From Clostridium_AI sp964409685 (GTDB lineage: Bacteria; Bacillota; Clostridia; Lachnospirales; Lachnospiraceae), in assembly GCA_964409685.1 (NCBI GenBank), contig CAYPEJ010000002.1:1-64000 (forward strand): a stretch of DNA of 64,000 bases. Reading direction: 5' to 3'. Below the pieces are notes generated by a model. It did not search any database, was not told the origin of the DNA, and worked only from the letters and a program-made list of their open reading frames with translations. A program made the translations under genes and the position numbers. Shown here piece after piece: positions 63,574 through 64,000 of the stretch; within the stretch, counting starts at the first letter, position 1, and every line of letters begins with the position of its first letter.

Positions 63574-64000
63574 ATGGAAGACGCTAAGTCAAACAGTAAA
63601 ATTGCCAAAGTTTCATTAATAATGACAAGAATTATGACAATCGCTTTGGTGGTTTGTTTATTTGTACCAGGAATAAATCCATCTAAGATATCAGGGTTAA
63701 TTAACAAAAATTTATCCCTCTTTACATCTGGTTTATTCTATGGACAATTAACAAGCAAATTTGGACGAAGTCTGAATAAAGGATGGGTTACAGAAGGAAC
63801 ATTACATTTACTATTTATTGCAAGTATGATATTGTTAATTGGTATTGTAATTGCAGCAGTAGGTGGATGTATGTCTTTAGGAGAACGAAAGTTACAAAAA
63901 CTAAGTTCTTATTTTTCAGTAGGCGGAACATTTTTAGCAAGTGTGAGCTTTGTAGGAATCTATATAGCTTATAAACAAATGTTAGGAAGTTCTAATCTGA
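63574..64000 (+). CDS. Membrane protein, partial, runs off the window end
   Basis: An open frame of 142 codons with no stop before the window ends. It starts at ATG 63574 behind AGGAGAGGAGAG. The visible part has a hydrophilic first 15 residues and membrane segments at about 16-33, 82-104 and 115-135. I do not recognise the family; ABC sugar-transporter components are common next to YesM kinases, but no transporter signature is seen. The 140 bases before it hold AT-rich DNA and no clear terminator. Confidence 0.6.
   Translation, partial: MEDAKSNSKIAKVSLIMTRIMTIALVVCLFVPGINPSKISGLINKNLSLFTSGLFYGQLTSKFGRSLNKGWVTEGTLHLLFIASMILLIGIVIAAVGGCMSLGERKLQKLSSYFSVGGTFLASVSFVGIYIAYKQMLGSSNL

Overview
The window looks like chromosomal DNA of an anaerobic, spore-forming, probably motile member of the Clostridia, most likely Lachnospiraceae. 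The basis is AT-rich DNA, strong AGGAGG-type ribosome binding sites, an alpha/beta-type small acid-soluble spore protein, AddAB instead of RecBCD, two chemoreceptors (one behind a sigma-D-like promoter), a GGGtGRT/NifU-like pair typical of anaerobes, and several glycan-degrading enzymes. No species can be named from the sequence alone.

Layout. 1-330: the last bases of a 23S rRNA gene and its terminator, with no 5S gene behind it. 330-5000: a peptidoglycan-binding/phage-type lysozyme, a lipoprotein, glutamine-dependent NAD synthetase (promoter plus a perfect inverted repeat), and two small proteins of unknown role. 5.1-12.2 kb: addB-addA recombination nuclease/helicase. 12.3-16.0 kb: a chemoreceptor, a spore protein and a ROK repressor. 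16.1-24.3 kb: an amine/GABA-type catabolic region with a PucR regulator, a GabT-like aminotransferase, an XRE-cupin regulator, an ArgD-like aminotransferase, a cytidylate-kinase-like protein, and a single protein joining an amino-acid permease to an iron-dependent alcohol dehydrogenase. 24.5-26.3 kb: methyltransferase and Hsp33.

26.4-28.3 kb: an AT-rich two-gene insert, an AAA ATPase overlapping an RloB/TOPRIM-like gene, resembling AbiL/RloAB-type phage defence. 28.4-39.5 kb: a GH94 phosphorylase, serine hydroxymethyltransferase, a membrane acyltransferase, a secreted M6 metalloprotease carrying a cellulose-binding-like domain, DegV, a LUD protein and topoisomerase III. 39.7-49.8 kb: one long operon that appears to make CMP-legionaminic acid (LegB, LegC, PtmE, LegI, LegG, LegF) with two Gfo/Idh oxidoreductases, headed by a glycosyltransferase-like protein; a NeuD/PglD-type acetyltransferase converges on it. 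50.8-53.6 kb: a beta-helix acyltransferase-like protein and the NifU-like/GGGtGRT pair. 53.9-58 kb: a second chemoreceptor, a lipoprotein and an aldo/keto reductase. 58.1-64 kb: alpha-L-fucosidase, GH42 beta-galactosidase, a YesM-type sensor kinase and the start of a membrane protein, which looks like a sensor-controlled glycan-use locus continuing past the window.

Most transcription units end in clear intrinsic terminators, listed below. No tRNA gene, CRISPR array, insertion sequence or prophage block was found. The best candidates for something new are the permease-dehydrogenase fusion cluster with its terminator-containing leader, the two-gene defence-like insert, the legionaminic acid operon with its unusual accessory genes, and the cellulose-binding metalloprotease.
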